From NCBI RefSeq assembly GCF_028681615.1, contig NZ_JAQUHV010000001.1, positions 496,001 to 560,000 on the forward strand: a stretch of DNA of 64,000 nt, given 5' to 3'. Numbering within the stretch: position 1 is the first letter of the stretch; every line of letters begins with the position of its first letter. Below the pieces are notes generated by a model. The model made no database searches. It was not told the DNA's origin and saw only the letters and a list, made by a program, of their open reading frames with translations. The DNA comes from Sulfuricurvum sp. (GTDB taxonomy: Bacteria > Campylobacterota > Campylobacteria > Campylobacterales > Sulfurimonadaceae). This document shows, piece by piece, positions 35,408 to 45,014 of this stretch. Both the position numbers and the translations under genes were made by a program.

Positions 35408-36477
35408 GCTAATCCCCGAACATAACGGCGTATTTCCTCATCCATTTCAAAAATTGCATCGATCGATTCAGGAATTTGGGTGAAATGATCGTATGCGCTA
35501 AGAATCATCGTGGAGATATCGATAAAACGGATATCACCACGCACAAAACGCTCGATTGCCGCTTCATTCGCCGCATTGACGATTACACCCCGTGCAGGGT
35601 TTTGAAGCAAGTCTTCTTTGATTGCCCAAATCGGATAACGCTCTTTTTCAATCGGACGAAATTCGAGCGCTCCGATTTTGGTTAGATCGATTCGCTCTAC
35701 AATCGGCGTATCCACTTTTCCCATCAATGCATACGCAATAGGAAGACGCATATCCGCATGTGCGAAATGGGCCGTAGTCGAACCGTCCGTATAATCAATC
35801 ATCGCATGGATCAAGGATTTCGTCTCAACAAGAGCATCGTACTCCCCCTCTCCGAAAAGCCACCGCGCTTCCAAAAGTTCAAACAGTTTATTCACCATTG
35901 ATGCACTGTCTATGGTGATTTTTTGCCCCATAGACCAGTTCGGGTGCTTTAACGCATCTTCCAGCGTCGCAGTTGATAATTTCTCCAACGGCCAATCCCG
36001 AAAGGCGCCGCCGCTGGCAGTAATGACCATCCGTTCAACCTTGCGAGCACCTTGGTTCAAATACCACAATCCGAAATGTTCACTGTCAATCGGGATAATG
36101 CGTGAGGTATCGACAAACGAACCCCCTACGACAAGAGACTCTTTATTCGCCAACGCAATTTTCTTGCCGCATTCCAACGCTTTGAGGGTAGGTCTGAACC
36201 CGACAAAACCGACCAATGCATTGATGACATGATTCGACTCGGACTCTTCTATTGCATTTAAAATTGCCGTTTCGCCCGCATAAACATTCATATGCTGGAC
36301 TAAAGAACGGTCTTCGTCCCGCATAACGACGACACGTTTAGGATTATGACGTTTGATTTGTTCATTTAAAAGAGTGATGTTGCGTCCGGCGACGAGGGTA
36401 TCGACCGATAGATGAAATTGTTCTGCAATATTAAGCGCGTTGACCCCGATCGATCCGGTGGAGCCTAATAGAATCAA
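35401..36477 (-). CDS. dxr: 1-deoxy-D-xylulose 5-phosphate reductoisomerase
   Basis: A 358-residue NADPH enzyme of the MEP isoprenoid pathway. It begins almost at once with the NADPH motif LGSTGSIG (4-11), so the TTG at 36477 must be the start; there is no room for a later one. The Mg/substrate motifs IDSEHFGLW, ITASGGAFRDWP and HPNWSMGQKITIDSASM are intact. TTGA overlaps the cdsA stop, with GGGG 6 nt upstream. Pairing with cdsA (isoprenoid and phospholipid synthesis) is common in bacteria. Confidence 0.95.
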   Translation of the reverse strand: MILLGSTGSIGVNALNIAEQFHLSVDTLVAGRNITLLNEQIKRHNPKRVVVMRDEDRSLVQHMNVYAGETAILNAIEESESNHVINALVGFVGFRPTLKALECGKKIALANKESLVVGGSFVDTSRIIPIDSEHFGLWYLNQGARKVERMVITASGGAFRDWPLEKLSTATLEDALKHPNWSMGQKITIDSASMVNKLFELLEARWLFGEGEYDALVETKSLIHAMIDYTDGSTTAHFAHADMRLPIAYALMGKVDTPIVERIDLTKIGALEFRPIEKERYPIWAIKEDLLQNPARGVIVNAANEAAIERFVRGDIRFIDISTMILSAYDHFTQIPESIDAIFEMDEEIRRYVRGLAC

Positions 36478-37232
36478 ACAAGGCCCCGCAACAAGACCAG
36501 CATGACAATGGAGGCAAAAAGATATCCGTCAATGCGGTCAAGAACTCCGCCATGTCCCGGCAAGATACTGCCGCTGTCTTTTACTCCGGCTCGGCGCTTG
36601 AGATAACTCTCGAATAAATCCCCGAAAACGGCACTGATTGCCGCCATCATAGAAATAATAATCGCTTGGGGCATATCAACAATCGTAATGCCGATAAAGA
36701 ATCCGGCAGCTGTTGCGACAGCGATACCTCCATATACCCCTTCACGTGTCTTGCTCGGACTTGAGATACTAAACGGAGTTTTTCCGATACTGCGGCCAAC
36801 CACATAAGCTCCTACATCCGCGGATGCAACCACGACAAGAAGCCATAAGAGTGAGGTTATCCCATATTCTTGGTACATACTAAGGGTGAAAAGCATCCCT
36901 GCACTCGGATAGACAAACGGAAAAAAGTTTTTCCACGGAATATTCTGAGTATAGGCAACCGCTGCGGCAAAAATAAGTCCGGCAATGATAAACAGATCCT
37001 CACCGTAGGGGTACAGTGCTGCTGCAAGCCAAAGGATTGCTGCATAGGCATAAAGCGAATTATTGTTAATTCCGAACAAACGTGTCGCTTCGTGAAATGC
37101 AAGAAGATAGATAACTCCCAGCACTGTCCAGATAAGCCAAAAATTATTGATCAATCCGACAACGAGGACGCCGGTGACTAAGAAGATCGCAGTTACAATG
37201 CGTTCTTGAGTTGAGTTTTTCGCGGTTTGCAT
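36474..37232 (-). CDS. cdsA: Phosphatidate cytidylyltransferase
   Basis: A 252-residue polytopic membrane enzyme making CDP-diacylglycerol. The family signature is at the C-terminal end (VKDSGSILPGHGGVLDRIDG). Several membrane helices precede it. The ATG at 37232 is preferred over an in-frame start 19 codons earlier, because a TATAAT promoter (37265-37270) lies between the two. No clear Shine-Dalgarno is seen. Coupled to dxr by TTGA. Confidence 0.93.
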   Translation of the reverse strand: MQTAKNSTQERIVTAIFLVTGVLVVGLINNFWLIWTVLGVIYLLAFHEATRLFGINNNSLYAYAAILWLAAALYPYGEDLFIIAGLIFAAAVAYTQNIPWKNFFPFVYPSAGMLFTLSMYQEYGITSLLWLLVVVASADVGAYVVGRSIGKTPFSISSPSKTREGVYGGIAVATAAGFFIGITIVDMPQAIIISMMAAISAVFGDLFESYLKRRAGVKDSGSILPGHGGVLDRIDGYLFASIVMLVLLRGLV

Positions 37233-37264
37233 AGTTTGATTAACCAATGGTTTTAAAATTTCGC

Positions 37265-37270
37265 GATTAT
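37265..37270 (-). promoter_or_regulatory. -10 box (TATAAT) for cdsA-dxr
   Basis: Minus-strand TGCTATAATCGCG, an extended -10, 33 nt before the cdsA ATG. Confidence 0.6.
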
Positions 37271-37314
37271 AGCATTTATTTGATTGCAAAAAGCGCGGTT
37301 AACCTTCTAAAATT

Positions 37315-37623
37315 CTAAACTTTGATATCTAAAAGGTGTAGAGGTTTTTGCACCTTTGGTTCCTCACTTGATTCTTCCTGATGGGTTGAGCGTCTCTCTT
37401 CTTGCTCCGCTTGCTCTTTTGTATGTTCACGATCGGGATCGACCCCTTGATTCTCTTCGGTCGGGCGAACCTCTTCGATCTCTTTTTTTTCCTCTTGAGC
37501 AGCCGATGCGGCAGCCAATGTCTGCAACTCAAAACGGTTCAAAACTGCATTTTTATCACTCGCCACGCTTGCCATTTGTTGGTTTACATAGATAGCGCCG
37601 CCAATGGGACCGATATCTGCCAT
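37315..37623 (-). CDS. Charged, Glu-rich protein of unknown function
   Basis: A 102-residue protein with no signal peptide or membrane segment. Residues 1-45 are ordinary in composition (MADIGPIGGAIYVNQQMASV opening). Residues 46-92 are very rich in Glu, Gln and Arg and probably disordered. It ends with a hydrophobic LHLLDIKV. The end pieces may be short interaction motifs. It begins 3 nt after the upstream NFACT gene stop and is co-transcribed with it. No family recognised. Confidence 0.65.
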   Translation of the reverse strand: MADIGPIGGAIYVNQQMASVASDKNAVLNRFELQTLAAASAAQEEKKEIEEVRPTEENQGVDPDREHTKEQAEQEERRSTHQEESSEEPKVQKPLHLLDIKV

Positions 37624-37626
37624 TTT

Positions 37627-38952
37627 TTATCCTTTTTGGACATTCAAGGTCTTATAGTTGGTGTAAAGGACATTAGCGCCCTCTTGCACACGGACTTCTC
37701 TTCGAGGAGTATAATCGACCAAATAGGCTCCCTTTTCAAATACCGAAAAATCTACGCACAATTTTGCCGCTGCTTCAAGTAGCCGTTCAGGGAGCTGCTG
37801 TTTGTCGGTTGTGATGATGACATGCGCGGAAGGTCGGTCTTTGAGGTGCATCCAGATATCCCGCGCTTTTGCATTACGGAGCAGTTCAATGTTCCCTTTT
37901 TCACTTTTACCCAGTGAAACTTTGACTCCGTCAATCCAAAATTCGGCAATCGAATCCGAAGATTTGAGTTTAGATCCCCCTGTTTTGCTCGGGAACAGCA
38001 ATGCAATCTCCTCTGGTGTCGATGCCTCCGTTACGGTTTGAATAAAGAGTTCGTGATGACGGATTTTGGATTCGAGATTGCTCCTCTCTTGATGCAATCC
38101 GATCGCTTTTTGTTTTGCTTTTTTGGATCGTTTGAAAAAACTCTCGGCACATCCGGAAGCACTGTGGCATCCGGAGGGAAGTTCCAACCGGATCGGCGTA
38201 CCGTCAAAATCATTCAACTCAACACTCTTTTCATAAGGCTTTATCAAATCCAAGTTTGCCAGAACCAAATGCCCTGAATGCTGAGACTTTTCGGCTTCTT
38301 CCATTAATGCGGATTCGCTTTCAAGTCCATCCAAATGCTTTTGCAACGTTGCTAATCGCTTCTTTAAGAGTGCTATTTTCTCAAGTTTTAACCGATTGAG
38401 TTTGTCATTACTGCGACGTCGGAACTCATCAACTAAAAATGCGCGTACATCTTCCAGCGGATAAGATTTCGGTTCATAAGGAGGCTTGGGCATATCATCC
38501 AAAACCTGTCCGACCCGAACACATCGCGATGAAACTTCTTTATCGATATGGCGCAATGCTTCCAGCACGACTTCATCTTTGTCTAAAATAATGACATTGG
38601 TATTTTTTCCGGTAAATTCAAACTGTAAAATCGTCGTTTCCGATTTATACGAGCCGCTTGTATTGACCGTAATTCGAATGATCTTATCATGATTATGGAG
38701 CGTAATAGACTGGATGGTTGAACGATTAAATCGTTTGGCCAATAATACGTCAAAGGGAGCCTGATAGACTTTCCCGCGGTTAGCCGCCTCGCCGATACTG
38801 ATCGTCGAATTGCCCCTTTGCATATCGAAATTCCAACTGTTTTCCCGATCAAATATAAGCCGAATTCCCGTATCGTCATACCGATATGCAGCGACGATAT
38901 GGGTAAAGCGAACCATATACTCCGCAATCTGCTCTAAATAAGAAAATCTCAT
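37627..38952 (-). CDS. NFACT-family protein (RqcH/FpbA-like)
   Basis: A 441-residue protein with an N-terminal NFACT domain (1-130), a coiled-coil region (about 170-230, [19 protein letters not shown]), a helical segment near 260-300, and a C-terminal NFACT-R RNA-binding domain (about 335-430, with [18 protein letters not shown]). Homologues such as RqcH bind 50S-peptidyl-tRNA complexes and add alanine tails to stalled chains. The old name fibronectin-binding protein is probably misleading. It is shorter than Bacillus RqcH, as usual in this phylum. Divergent from the chemoreceptor gene. Confidence 0.88.
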   Translation of the reverse strand: MRFSYLEQIAEYMVRFTHIVAAYRYDDTGIRLIFDRENSWNFDMQRGNSTISIGEAANRGKVYQAPFDVLLAKRFNRSTIQSITLHNHDKIIRITVNTSGSYKSETTILQFEFTGKNTNVIILDKDEVVLEALRHIDKEVSSRCVRVGQVLDDMPKPPYEPKSYPLEDVRAFLVDEFRRRSNDKLNRLKLEKIALLKKRLATLQKHLDGLESESALMEEAEKSQHSGHLVLANLDLIKPYEKSVELNDFDGTPIRLELPSGCHSASGCAESFFKRSKKAKQKAIGLHQERSNLESKIRHHELFIQTVTEASTPEEIALLFPSKTGGSKLKSSDSIAEFWIDGVKVSLGKSEKGNIELLRNAKARDIWMHLKDRPSAHVIITTDKQQLPERLLEAAAKLCVDFSVFEKGAYLVDYTPRREVRVQEGANVLYTNYKTLNVQKG

Positions 38953-38981
38953 ATTTTACCTTCGCTTTAGAAAAAGAAAAC

Positions 38982-38987
38982 TACAAT
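38982..38987 (+). promoter_or_regulatory. Candidate -10 box (TACAAT) for the chemoreceptor gene
   Basis: ACTACAATCATG in the 67-bp divergent spacer, 32 nt before the ATG at 39020. Confidence 0.35.
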
Positions 38988-39019
38988 CATGCCATCACAC
39001 AGAGAATGGGTATCCGTAC

Positions 39020-40597
39020 ATGAATCTTTTCAACACAATCAAAGCTAAATTTATCGTTAATCTGGTGGCTGCCGTGAGCGCCATCCTTATTAGTGTCATT
39101 GTAGCATACTTCATCGCTACCAGCTCGATTAAAACCATCATGACCAACGATCTCAATTCAGTTGCCGATGCTTTGGAAAAAAATGTCAACTTTATCGCTA
39201 AAATCGAGCCGAAAGCCTACGAAGACGAAGCATTTAAAAAGGACATCAAAAGCATTAAAATCGGGAAAAGCGGTTATGTCTATTTTATCAATGCCGATGG
39301 TGTCATGACCATTCATCCTAAACCCGAAGACGAAGGGCAAAACAAAGCGGGTCACGACTATATCGATCATATCCGTGCAGACAAAGCAGGTGGGATTTAC
39401 GAATATGTCTCCGCAACTACGGGACAGGACAAAATCGCAGCATACCGCTATATTCCGGCCTGGGATATGTGGGTCATTCCCGGAATCAACAAAGCCGATT
39501 ATTTTGATGAGCTCAAAACAAGCTTTTTTAAATGGTTTTTACTGTTAGGGAGTATTCTTACCGGCTTTTTGGTTGCGATTAATTATTTTTCCGGAACCAG
39601 TATCCTTCGCCCTATCGAGGAGCTAGACAATGTATCGTCCGATCTCGCACACGGAAACGGCGATTTAACAAAACGTCTCCCAATCCTTAATAAAAACGAT
39701 GAGATCGGGATAGCGAGTAATTATTTAAATCAGTTTATCGTAAAAATACAAAGCACCATCAACGATACCAAACGGATCACCTCATCGGCGGTAACCTCTA
39801 CAGAAGTGCTCAATGATGCGGCTACTAAACTATCTGCCCAATCGGAAAAAACTAATACCATCGCCCAAAATACCAACTCTACCGCTGCCGAAATCGGCGT
39901 AACGCTGGAACAAAGTGTCAGTATGGCAAAAAGTACGCTCGAAAACAGCCAATCCACTGAAAAAGAGTTGGGGCAAGTTCGTGAAATTGCCGGTGCTATT
40001 ACCCGTGAGATTCATAACACTACCCAAATGAGCAATGATCTCTCCGAACGTTTTGCCCAGCTCTCCAGCGATGCCGCAAGTGTCAGCGGGGTACTCAGTA
40101 TCATCTCCGATATCGCAGACCAAACCAACCTCCTCGCGCTCAATGCCGCGATCGAAGCGGCACGTGCCGGTGAACACGGCCGCGGATTTGCCGTCGTTGC
40201 CGATGAAGTACGTAAACTGGCCGAACGTACCCAAAAAAGTTTGACTGAAATCAATTCCACCATCTCTATCGTCATCCAATCGATTTCCGATTCTTCCGAC
40301 ATGATGAACTCAAACAGCGAAAATATCGAACGTCTTGCCGAACGAAGCGAAGAGATCGACGCAAAAATCAATTCTGCATCCAATGTTTTACGTTCCAATG
40401 TTGATGCCAGCCGTAAAAGCGTTCAGGAAGCGGAAAATATGGCACGAAAGATCAATGAAATCATCAGTAAAGTTTCTGAGATGTCCAACCTCTCTGAAAA
40501 CAATCAATTAGAGATCAAACAAATCTCGAAAATTGCCGGTGAGCTCTACAATGCCGCCACAAATCTTAATACCCAATTAGGGCAGTTTAAGTCCTAA
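39020..40597 (+). CDS. Methyl-accepting chemotaxis protein with periplasmic Cache domain
   Basis: A 525-residue transmembrane chemoreceptor. TM1 is about residues 12-35, followed by a single-Cache-like sensor ([20 protein letters not shown], then [18 protein letters not shown]), TM2 at about 173-193, HAMP to about 250, and a coiled-coil signalling domain with the conserved tip [20 protein letters not shown]. No C-terminal CheR-tether pentapeptide is seen. It would report ligand binding to CheA and steer the flagella, matching fliQ elsewhere in the window. Ligand unknown. Confidence 0.93.
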   Translation: MNLFNTIKAKFIVNLVAAVSAILISVIVAYFIATSSIKTIMTNDLNSVADALEKNVNFIAKIEPKAYEDEAFKKDIKSIKIGKSGYVYFINADGVMTIHPKPEDEGQNKAGHDYIDHIRADKAGGIYEYVSATTGQDKIAAYRYIPAWDMWVIPGINKADYFDELKTSFFKWFLLLGSILTGFLVAINYFSGTSILRPIEELDNVSSDLAHGNGDLTKRLPILNKNDEIGIASNYLNQFIVKIQSTINDTKRITSSAVTSTEVLNDAATKLSAQSEKTNTIAQNTNSTAAEIGVTLEQSVSMAKSTLENSQSTEKELGQVREIAGAITREIHNTTQMSNDLSERFAQLSSDAASVSGVLSIISDIADQTNLLALNAAIEAARAGEHGRGFAVVADEVRKLAERTQKSLTEINSTISIVIQSISDSSDMMNSNSENIERLAERSEEIDAKINSASNVLRSNVDASRKSVQEAENMARKINEIISKVSEMSNLSENNQLEIKQISKIAGELYNAATNLNTQLGQFKS

Positions 40598-40609
40598 AAC
40601 CCTTTTCGC

Positions 40610-40615
40610 TATAAT
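40610..40615 (+). promoter_or_regulatory. -10 box (TATAAT) of the leader ORF / TonB receptor unit
   Basis: TTCGCTATAATTCCC, 12 nt after the chemoreceptor stop and 27 nt before the leader ORF ATG. Confidence 0.6.
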
Positions 40616-40642
40616 TCCCAAAAAATTTGGGGAGGATTAGCG

Positions 40643-40888
40643 ATGCATGCACCGAAGGGATTTGGTAAAACCTATTTCTCTCTCGTCGCCATACAAGCCT
40701 ACGCTTCTGAAATCCGTCTATTACAAAATATCACCCGAATTGCGTGGATTTGTCCTACTCATCCGATCCACACCTACTCTACTGTTTCCCCACCAAAAAG
40801 TGTCCTGAACTCATCCATTATTACGACATTATTTCAAGGACATTTATGTTTAAAATCACCCTTTCATTTGTTGCTGCGGCAACATTAG
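40643..40888 (+). CDS. Possible 81-residue leader ORF ahead of the TonB receptor
   Basis: The ATG at 40643 has one of the strongest ribosome sites in the window (GGGGAGG, 7-nt spacing) and lies just after a TATAAT promoter. The frame is open for 81 codons and ends 43 nt inside the TonB receptor gene, in another frame. The peptide (MHAPKGFGKTYFSLVAIQAY at the start) has no recognised family and an odd His/Ser/Thr/Pro-rich middle. It may be a translated leader that couples or gates receptor translation. It could also be a real small protein. Confidence 0.4.
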   Translation: MHAPKGFGKTYFSLVAIQAYASEIRLLQNITRIAWICPTHPIHTYSTVSPPKSVLNSSIITTLFQGHLCLKSPFHLLLRQH

Positions 40889-42651
40889 TCGCCTCTGCAC
40901 AGGCTAGTGACCTTACACTCGATCCTATTATCGTCAGCGCTTCCAAAATCGAACAGTCTCTCAAAAACACTACCTCCGATACGGATATCATCACAGCACA
41001 AGAATTAGAAGAAAAACATATTACCTCTGTCATAGAGGCTTTACGTCTGCTCGGCAATATCCCTATCGCCCAAAGCGGCGGTATCGGCCAGCAAAGTTCC
41101 TTTTTTCAACGCGGATTCAGTTCAGAGAATACGGTCGTCATGATTGACGGTATTCGCTACAATGATCCGACCACAACCAAAGGTCAAAGCCAACTAGAGC
41201 ACCTGATGGTAAATGACATCGAACGAATCGAAGTGATCCACGGAGCACAAAGTGGCATTTGGGGAGCCAATGCCGTTGCCGGGGTTATCAATATCATTAC
41301 CAAGAAACCGACTGAAACGCTTCAGGCCAACACCTCCCTCGAGTACGGAAGTTATGCTACAACGAAAATCGGAGCCAATCTATCACAGCGCGTAGGCGCG
41401 CTTACGTATTACGTCGGAGCCAACCAGCTAAAAAGCAACGGTATCTCTGCACTGACGCCTCAAGGTGAAAGTCCGAAGCAGTATGAATCCGACGGCTATC
41501 TGAACCAAACGATCAACGCAAAATTAGGATACGATCTAACCTCTGCAGACGCACTTCGAACACAGCTGACGTTGATCGATGCGAAAGTCCATTACGATCA
41601 ATTCAGTCCCAATGATGTTCCCAACGAAATTCACCAAATCAACCGTTTGGGTAATATTGGGTATCGCCATACATTCAACAGTTCGGATTATTTCGATACC
41701 ACCTATGCAATAACGACGTTTGATAAAAAAGATCCGCTCGGCTGGACCAGTGCTTTTAAGGGGGTCAATAAAGAGCTGAACCTTCTTGGAACATTTCATT
41801 ATGCACCGGATGCGTTTGTTATAATCGGAGGAAGCACTCTCCAATCAAAAGACACGATCAGTTCCAAAGAACTGAATTCAAAAGGGGTCTTTGCTACCAA
41901 TACCAATCGATGGGAGAAATTTATCCTGAGCGAATCGATCCGTCGAGACGCTTACGATACGTTTAAAGATAAAACAACCGGAAAAATCGGTGCAAAATAT
42001 CTGTTTGACGAGGACATCACACTAAGTGGCAACTATGGAACGGCGTATCGCACCCCCTCTTTAGCTGAGCTGTATACACCGATATACGGGAACGTGAACC
42101 TGCAGCCTGAGACCACTAAGAGTTTTGATACGACGGCGCAATACAAACATCTAAGCCTCACGTATTATAATAACCGTGTAAATAATCTCATCGGCTACAA
42201 TCCGTCTACTTATGTGAATGAGCAAGTCAGCGGGACATCTACGTTTAAAGGATACGAAGTGCGTTATAACAATACGTTTGCCGATATTCTTGCAATGAGT
42301 CTCTCCTATAACAGACTTTTCGCAAAAGATAAAAACGGCAACGCGTTGATACGCCGTCCGAACGATACCTTTAACGGATCGCTTACCTACTATCCGAGTG
42401 ACAAACTAACGCTGGGTACTGCCGCAAGTTATATCGGAACCCGTCCGGACACCGACTATTCCACCTATCCGGCTACTTTGGTACAAACAGGGCGTTATAC
42501 CCTTTGGAATGCATTTGCAAACTACGATATCACATCCAACCTGAGCGTCTACCTCAAAGCTGACAATCTAACCGACAAACTCTATCAGGAAGTTTTCGGA
42601 TACGGAACATACGGTCGTACCTTCGCAGTAGGTTTAAATGCAAAGTTTTAA
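40846..42651 (+). CDS. TonB-dependent outer membrane receptor (BtuB/FepA-like)
   Basis: A 601-residue barrel with signal peptide (about residues 1-20, ending AQA). A TonB-box-like start (DPIIVSASK) is followed by a plug domain with EALRLLGNIPI, VVMIDGIRYNDP and GANAVAGVINIITKKP, and a 22-strand barrel ending in AKF. The ATG at 40846 follows AAGGA and begins a good signal peptide; the upstream in-frame extension is not signal-like. The compact size and plug motifs recall the cobalamin receptor group, but no B12 riboswitch is seen and the substrate is unknown. Confidence 0.88.
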   Translation: MFKITLSFVAAATLVASAQASDLTLDPIIVSASKIEQSLKNTTSDTDIITAQELEEKHITSVIEALRLLGNIPIAQSGGIGQQSSFFQRGFSSENTVVMIDGIRYNDPTTTKGQSQLEHLMVNDIERIEVIHGAQSGIWGANAVAGVINIITKKPTETLQANTSLEYGSYATTKIGANLSQRVGALTYYVGANQLKSNGISALTPQGESPKQYESDGYLNQTINAKLGYDLTSADALRTQLTLIDAKVHYDQFSPNDVPNEIHQINRLGNIGYRHTFNSSDYFDTTYAITTFDKKDPLGWTSAFKGVNKELNLLGTFHYAPDAFVIIGGSTLQSKDTISSKELNSKGVFATNTNRWEKFILSESIRRDAYDTFKDKTTGKIGAKYLFDEDITLSGNYGTAYRTPSLAELYTPIYGNVNLQPETTKSFDTTAQYKHLSLTYYNNRVNNLIGYNPSTYVNEQVSGTSTFKGYEVRYNNTFADILAMSLSYNRLFAKDKNGNALIRRPNDTFNGSLTYYPSDKLTLGTAASYIGTRPDTDYSTYPATLVQTGRYTLWNAFANYDITSNLSVYLKADNLTDKLYQEVFGYGTYGRTFAVGLNAKF

Positions 42652-42658
42652 AATACTT

Positions 42659-42726
42659 TGCCGCTTAGCGGCAGACTTTAGTGCCATAGCGGCCAGCAAA
42701 AACAAAGGGATTTTATTCCTTTGGTG
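42659..42726. repeat. Double-hairpin element after the TonB receptor gene
   Basis: TGCCGC/GCGGCA with a 3-base loop (42659-42673), then CAAAGG/CCTTTG with a 9-base loop (42703-42723). It probably acts as a terminator. The first hairpin resembles the TGCCGCTT-GCGG hairpin in the rpmI-rplT spacer, hinting at a small repeat family. Confidence 0.5.
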
Positions 42727-42735
42727 TTCTAAAAA

Positions 42736-43296
42736 ATGAAACTTCATTTCCGGCCCTATCTCCGCTACAAATTTTTAAACTCCCTCTTCACCGGAATGGT
42801 GGGAGGATCTGTTTTTACCATTTACGGTTCGCTTAGCCCCTCCACCTTTTCTGCCGGAGGGATCATGCTCGCACTTGGACTCATGGGAATGGCGTACGTG
42901 TATCATCATCTTATGCGGCTGGAGCGCTTTTTTATCCTCTCTCTCGCCGCAGAAATCATTATGCTCGGCATGATCGGATATTTTCTCGTTTTTCCCAAAT
43001 ATCAGTTAACGGCACTTATCGTCTACGGAGCTTATCAGCTCTCCTTTGTGTTCGGAGGGTATTTGGTTCGGGCAGAAACCCATTTTGCCCAAAAAGCCCG
43101 TATCATGGGATGGATCGATATTGCCAAACAGCAAGGTTATCTCGCCGGGCTCCTCCTCTCGTACGGATTTTATAAACTCCTTGAACATTACGAATTCAGC
43201 GATGCGAAGATGCAGGTTTACGGGCTTCACATTCTTCTGTTTCCGTTAGAGATTACTATTATTATGTTACTGTTTGGGGCTTTTAGGGTAAAATAG
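42736..43296 (+). CDS. Polytopic membrane protein of unknown function
   Basis: A 186-residue protein with about six hydrophobic helices and positively charged ends (MKLHFRPYLRYKF at the start). The helix pattern recalls half of an MFS-type transporter, but no signature motif is seen. There is no Shine-Dalgarno before the ATG. It lies 23 nt upstream of tamA, so co-transcription with the envelope assembly genes is possible. Family not recognised. Confidence 0.65.
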   Translation: MKLHFRPYLRYKFLNSLFTGMVGGSVFTIYGSLSPSTFSAGGIMLALGLMGMAYVYHHLMRLERFFILSLAAEIIMLGMIGYFLVFPKYQLTALIVYGAYQLSFVFGGYLVRAETHFAQKARIMGWIDIAKQQGYLAGLLLSYGFYKLLEHYEFSDAKMQVYGLHILLFPLEITIIMLLFGAFRVK

Positions 43297-43319
43297 AGAA
43301 GTTTTAGAGAGGAGAATGT

Positions 43320-45014
43320 ATGCGCATTGTTTTGCTGCTCGCGGCATGGACATTTTGTCTTTTTGCATCTCCTCTTCTCCTCACTTTTGAGGGCAACAAA
43401 AAAATATCCGATAGTGATCTCTATGATGCACTGGGTTTACGAAAACCCTATCCCATAGAGGTATGGGAAGATCGCCCTGCCATCGAATCCGTGGCAATTT
43501 CCCAAAGTCTCTCCGCGTTGACAAGCTTTTACCGATCCAAAGGGTTCTATCACACAAAAATTACTTCAGAGACCAGAGAAAACGAGGTTGTTTTTAAAAT
43601 AGAAGAAAACGATCCTATCCTGGTCGGTGACGTGAAAATCAACAGTCCGATTGACGTGGATTCAGCTGTTTTACTCCAGAATGATGACCTTTTCGACCAA
43701 GGAAAATTCTCCGAATCCAAAGCCGAAATCAAAAAACGTTATGCCCAGGCGGGGTATTGCAACGCTCAATTCAACTCCAAGGCATGGGTTGATATTGAAA
43801 CCAATCATGCCTATCTCCTCTTCGAAGCTACTCCGGGAGAACTCTGTACATTCGGTCCCGTCACCGTCGAATCGACTCCGAATATCAACGGAAAGCTTAC
43901 CGCCTCAATGCTCCGCTTTAAAGAGGGAGACCCCTATAATGTCGAGGCCATCCGCCAAAGTTACGAAGCCCTCTACGCACGAGAAGGGGTCACACGCGTT
44001 ATTATCAACGACAACGAACGCAACGGCAGTGTGGTTCCGATTATGCTCAACATCGAAGAGGCCGAACTTCCGATCCGATTTACCGCGGGATTGGGGTACA
44101 GCAGCGATGAGGGGATTACGGCGCAGACAGGGATTAAACACCGTAATTTTTTAGGAGATCTAAAGACCCTTTCACTGGATGCACGCTATTCTCCGATCAA
44201 ACAAGAAGCATCGGGAACCTTTGGTTTACCACTCGAAAACCGTGGACTTTTAGGTGCTGAAATCGGATATAAAAACGAGATTTTTGACGGGTATAAAACT
44301 GAAAGTACCTATGAAAAATTTACGGCCAAGTATCAGGACATTCCTGCTTCGGCGATGATGGGGGTATTATTTGACGAAGTCAAAACGTATCAAAGTAAAG
44401 ATATCGCAACCTTTCCAAACAGCAAGCTTTTCATCGCTTCCCCGATTGGAGAGCTCAATTACGATACACGCGATAAACCGCTCAACCCTACAAAAGGGTA
44501 TTGGCTGAATGCCAACGTGATGGGATCGTTGTATACACCGTGGCTCTCCGATGCCACCTACCTTAAAACGCTTCTTTCCGGTGCATACATCACCAGTATC
44601 GATGAACATGTCTTCGGAGCCAAACTCAAATGGGGAACCCTTCGTGTCTACGACGGATCGGTCCCCTCCTCGTATCGTTTTTACGCCGGTGGGATGAATT
44701 CCAACCGTGCCTACATGTATCGGGATTTGGGACCAAAAAACAGTGACGGAGACCCTATCGGATTTGCATCGATAACGGAAGGGACAGTAGAATACCGTTT
44801 TCCGATTTATCAGGAGTTTCGAGGGGTTTTATTCAGCGATGTCACCTTTGCGTCTCAAAATATCATTCCCGACTATGCAAAAGACGGATATCTGGGGGTT
44901 GGTTTTGGATTCCGCTATGTCACTCCGGTAGGACCGGTCGCAATCGATTTTGGGTTTAATCCCGAAGATTTTGCCCAAAATGCGATCCACTTTCGTATCG
45001 GAGAACTGTTTTGA
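43320..45014 (+). CDS. tamA: Omp85-family outer membrane assembly protein (TamA-like)
   Basis: A 564-residue protein with signal peptide (about 1-16), POTRA domains (about residues 20-245; LTFEGNKKISDSDLYDALGL is a POTRA start) and a 16-strand barrel. The barrel carries the Omp85 (V/I)RG(F/Y)-like lid region, here SYRFYAGGMNSNRAYMYRDLG, and ends in RIGELF. Directly coupled to a TamB-like gene by TTGA, it is best called TamA, which works with TamB in outer membrane protein and lipid transport. A strong GAGAGGAG ribosome site precedes it. The separate BamA is presumably elsewhere. Confidence 0.85.
   Translation: MRIVLLLAAWTFCLFASPLLLTFEGNKKISDSDLYDALGLRKPYPIEVWEDRPAIESVAISQSLSALTSFYRSKGFYHTKITSETRENEVVFKIEENDPILVGDVKINSPIDVDSAVLLQNDDLFDQGKFSESKAEIKKRYAQAGYCNAQFNSKAWVDIETNHAYLLFEATPGELCTFGPVTVESTPNINGKLTASMLRFKEGDPYNVEAIRQSYEALYAREGVTRVIINDNERNGSVVPIMLNIEEAELPIRFTAGLGYSSDEGITAQTGIKHRNFLGDLKTLSLDARYSPIKQEASGTFGLPLENRGLLGAEIGYKNEIFDGYKTESTYEKFTAKYQDIPASAMMGVLFDEVKTYQSKDIATFPNSKLFIASPIGELNYDTRDKPLNPTKGYWLNANVMGSLYTPWLSDATYLKTLLSGAYITSIDEHVFGAKLKWGTLRVYDGSVPSSYRFYAGGMNSNRAYMYRDLGPKNSDGDPIGFASITEGTVEYRFPIYQEFRGVLFSDVTFASQNIIPDYAKDGYLGVGFGFRYVTPVGPVAIDFGFNPEDFAQNAIHFRIGELF

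Noticed and set aside
40616-40845. Cobalamin riboswitch ahead of the TonB receptor
   Set aside because: No B12-box or the usual conserved helices were recognised by eye; a strongly initiated reading frame occupies the region instead.
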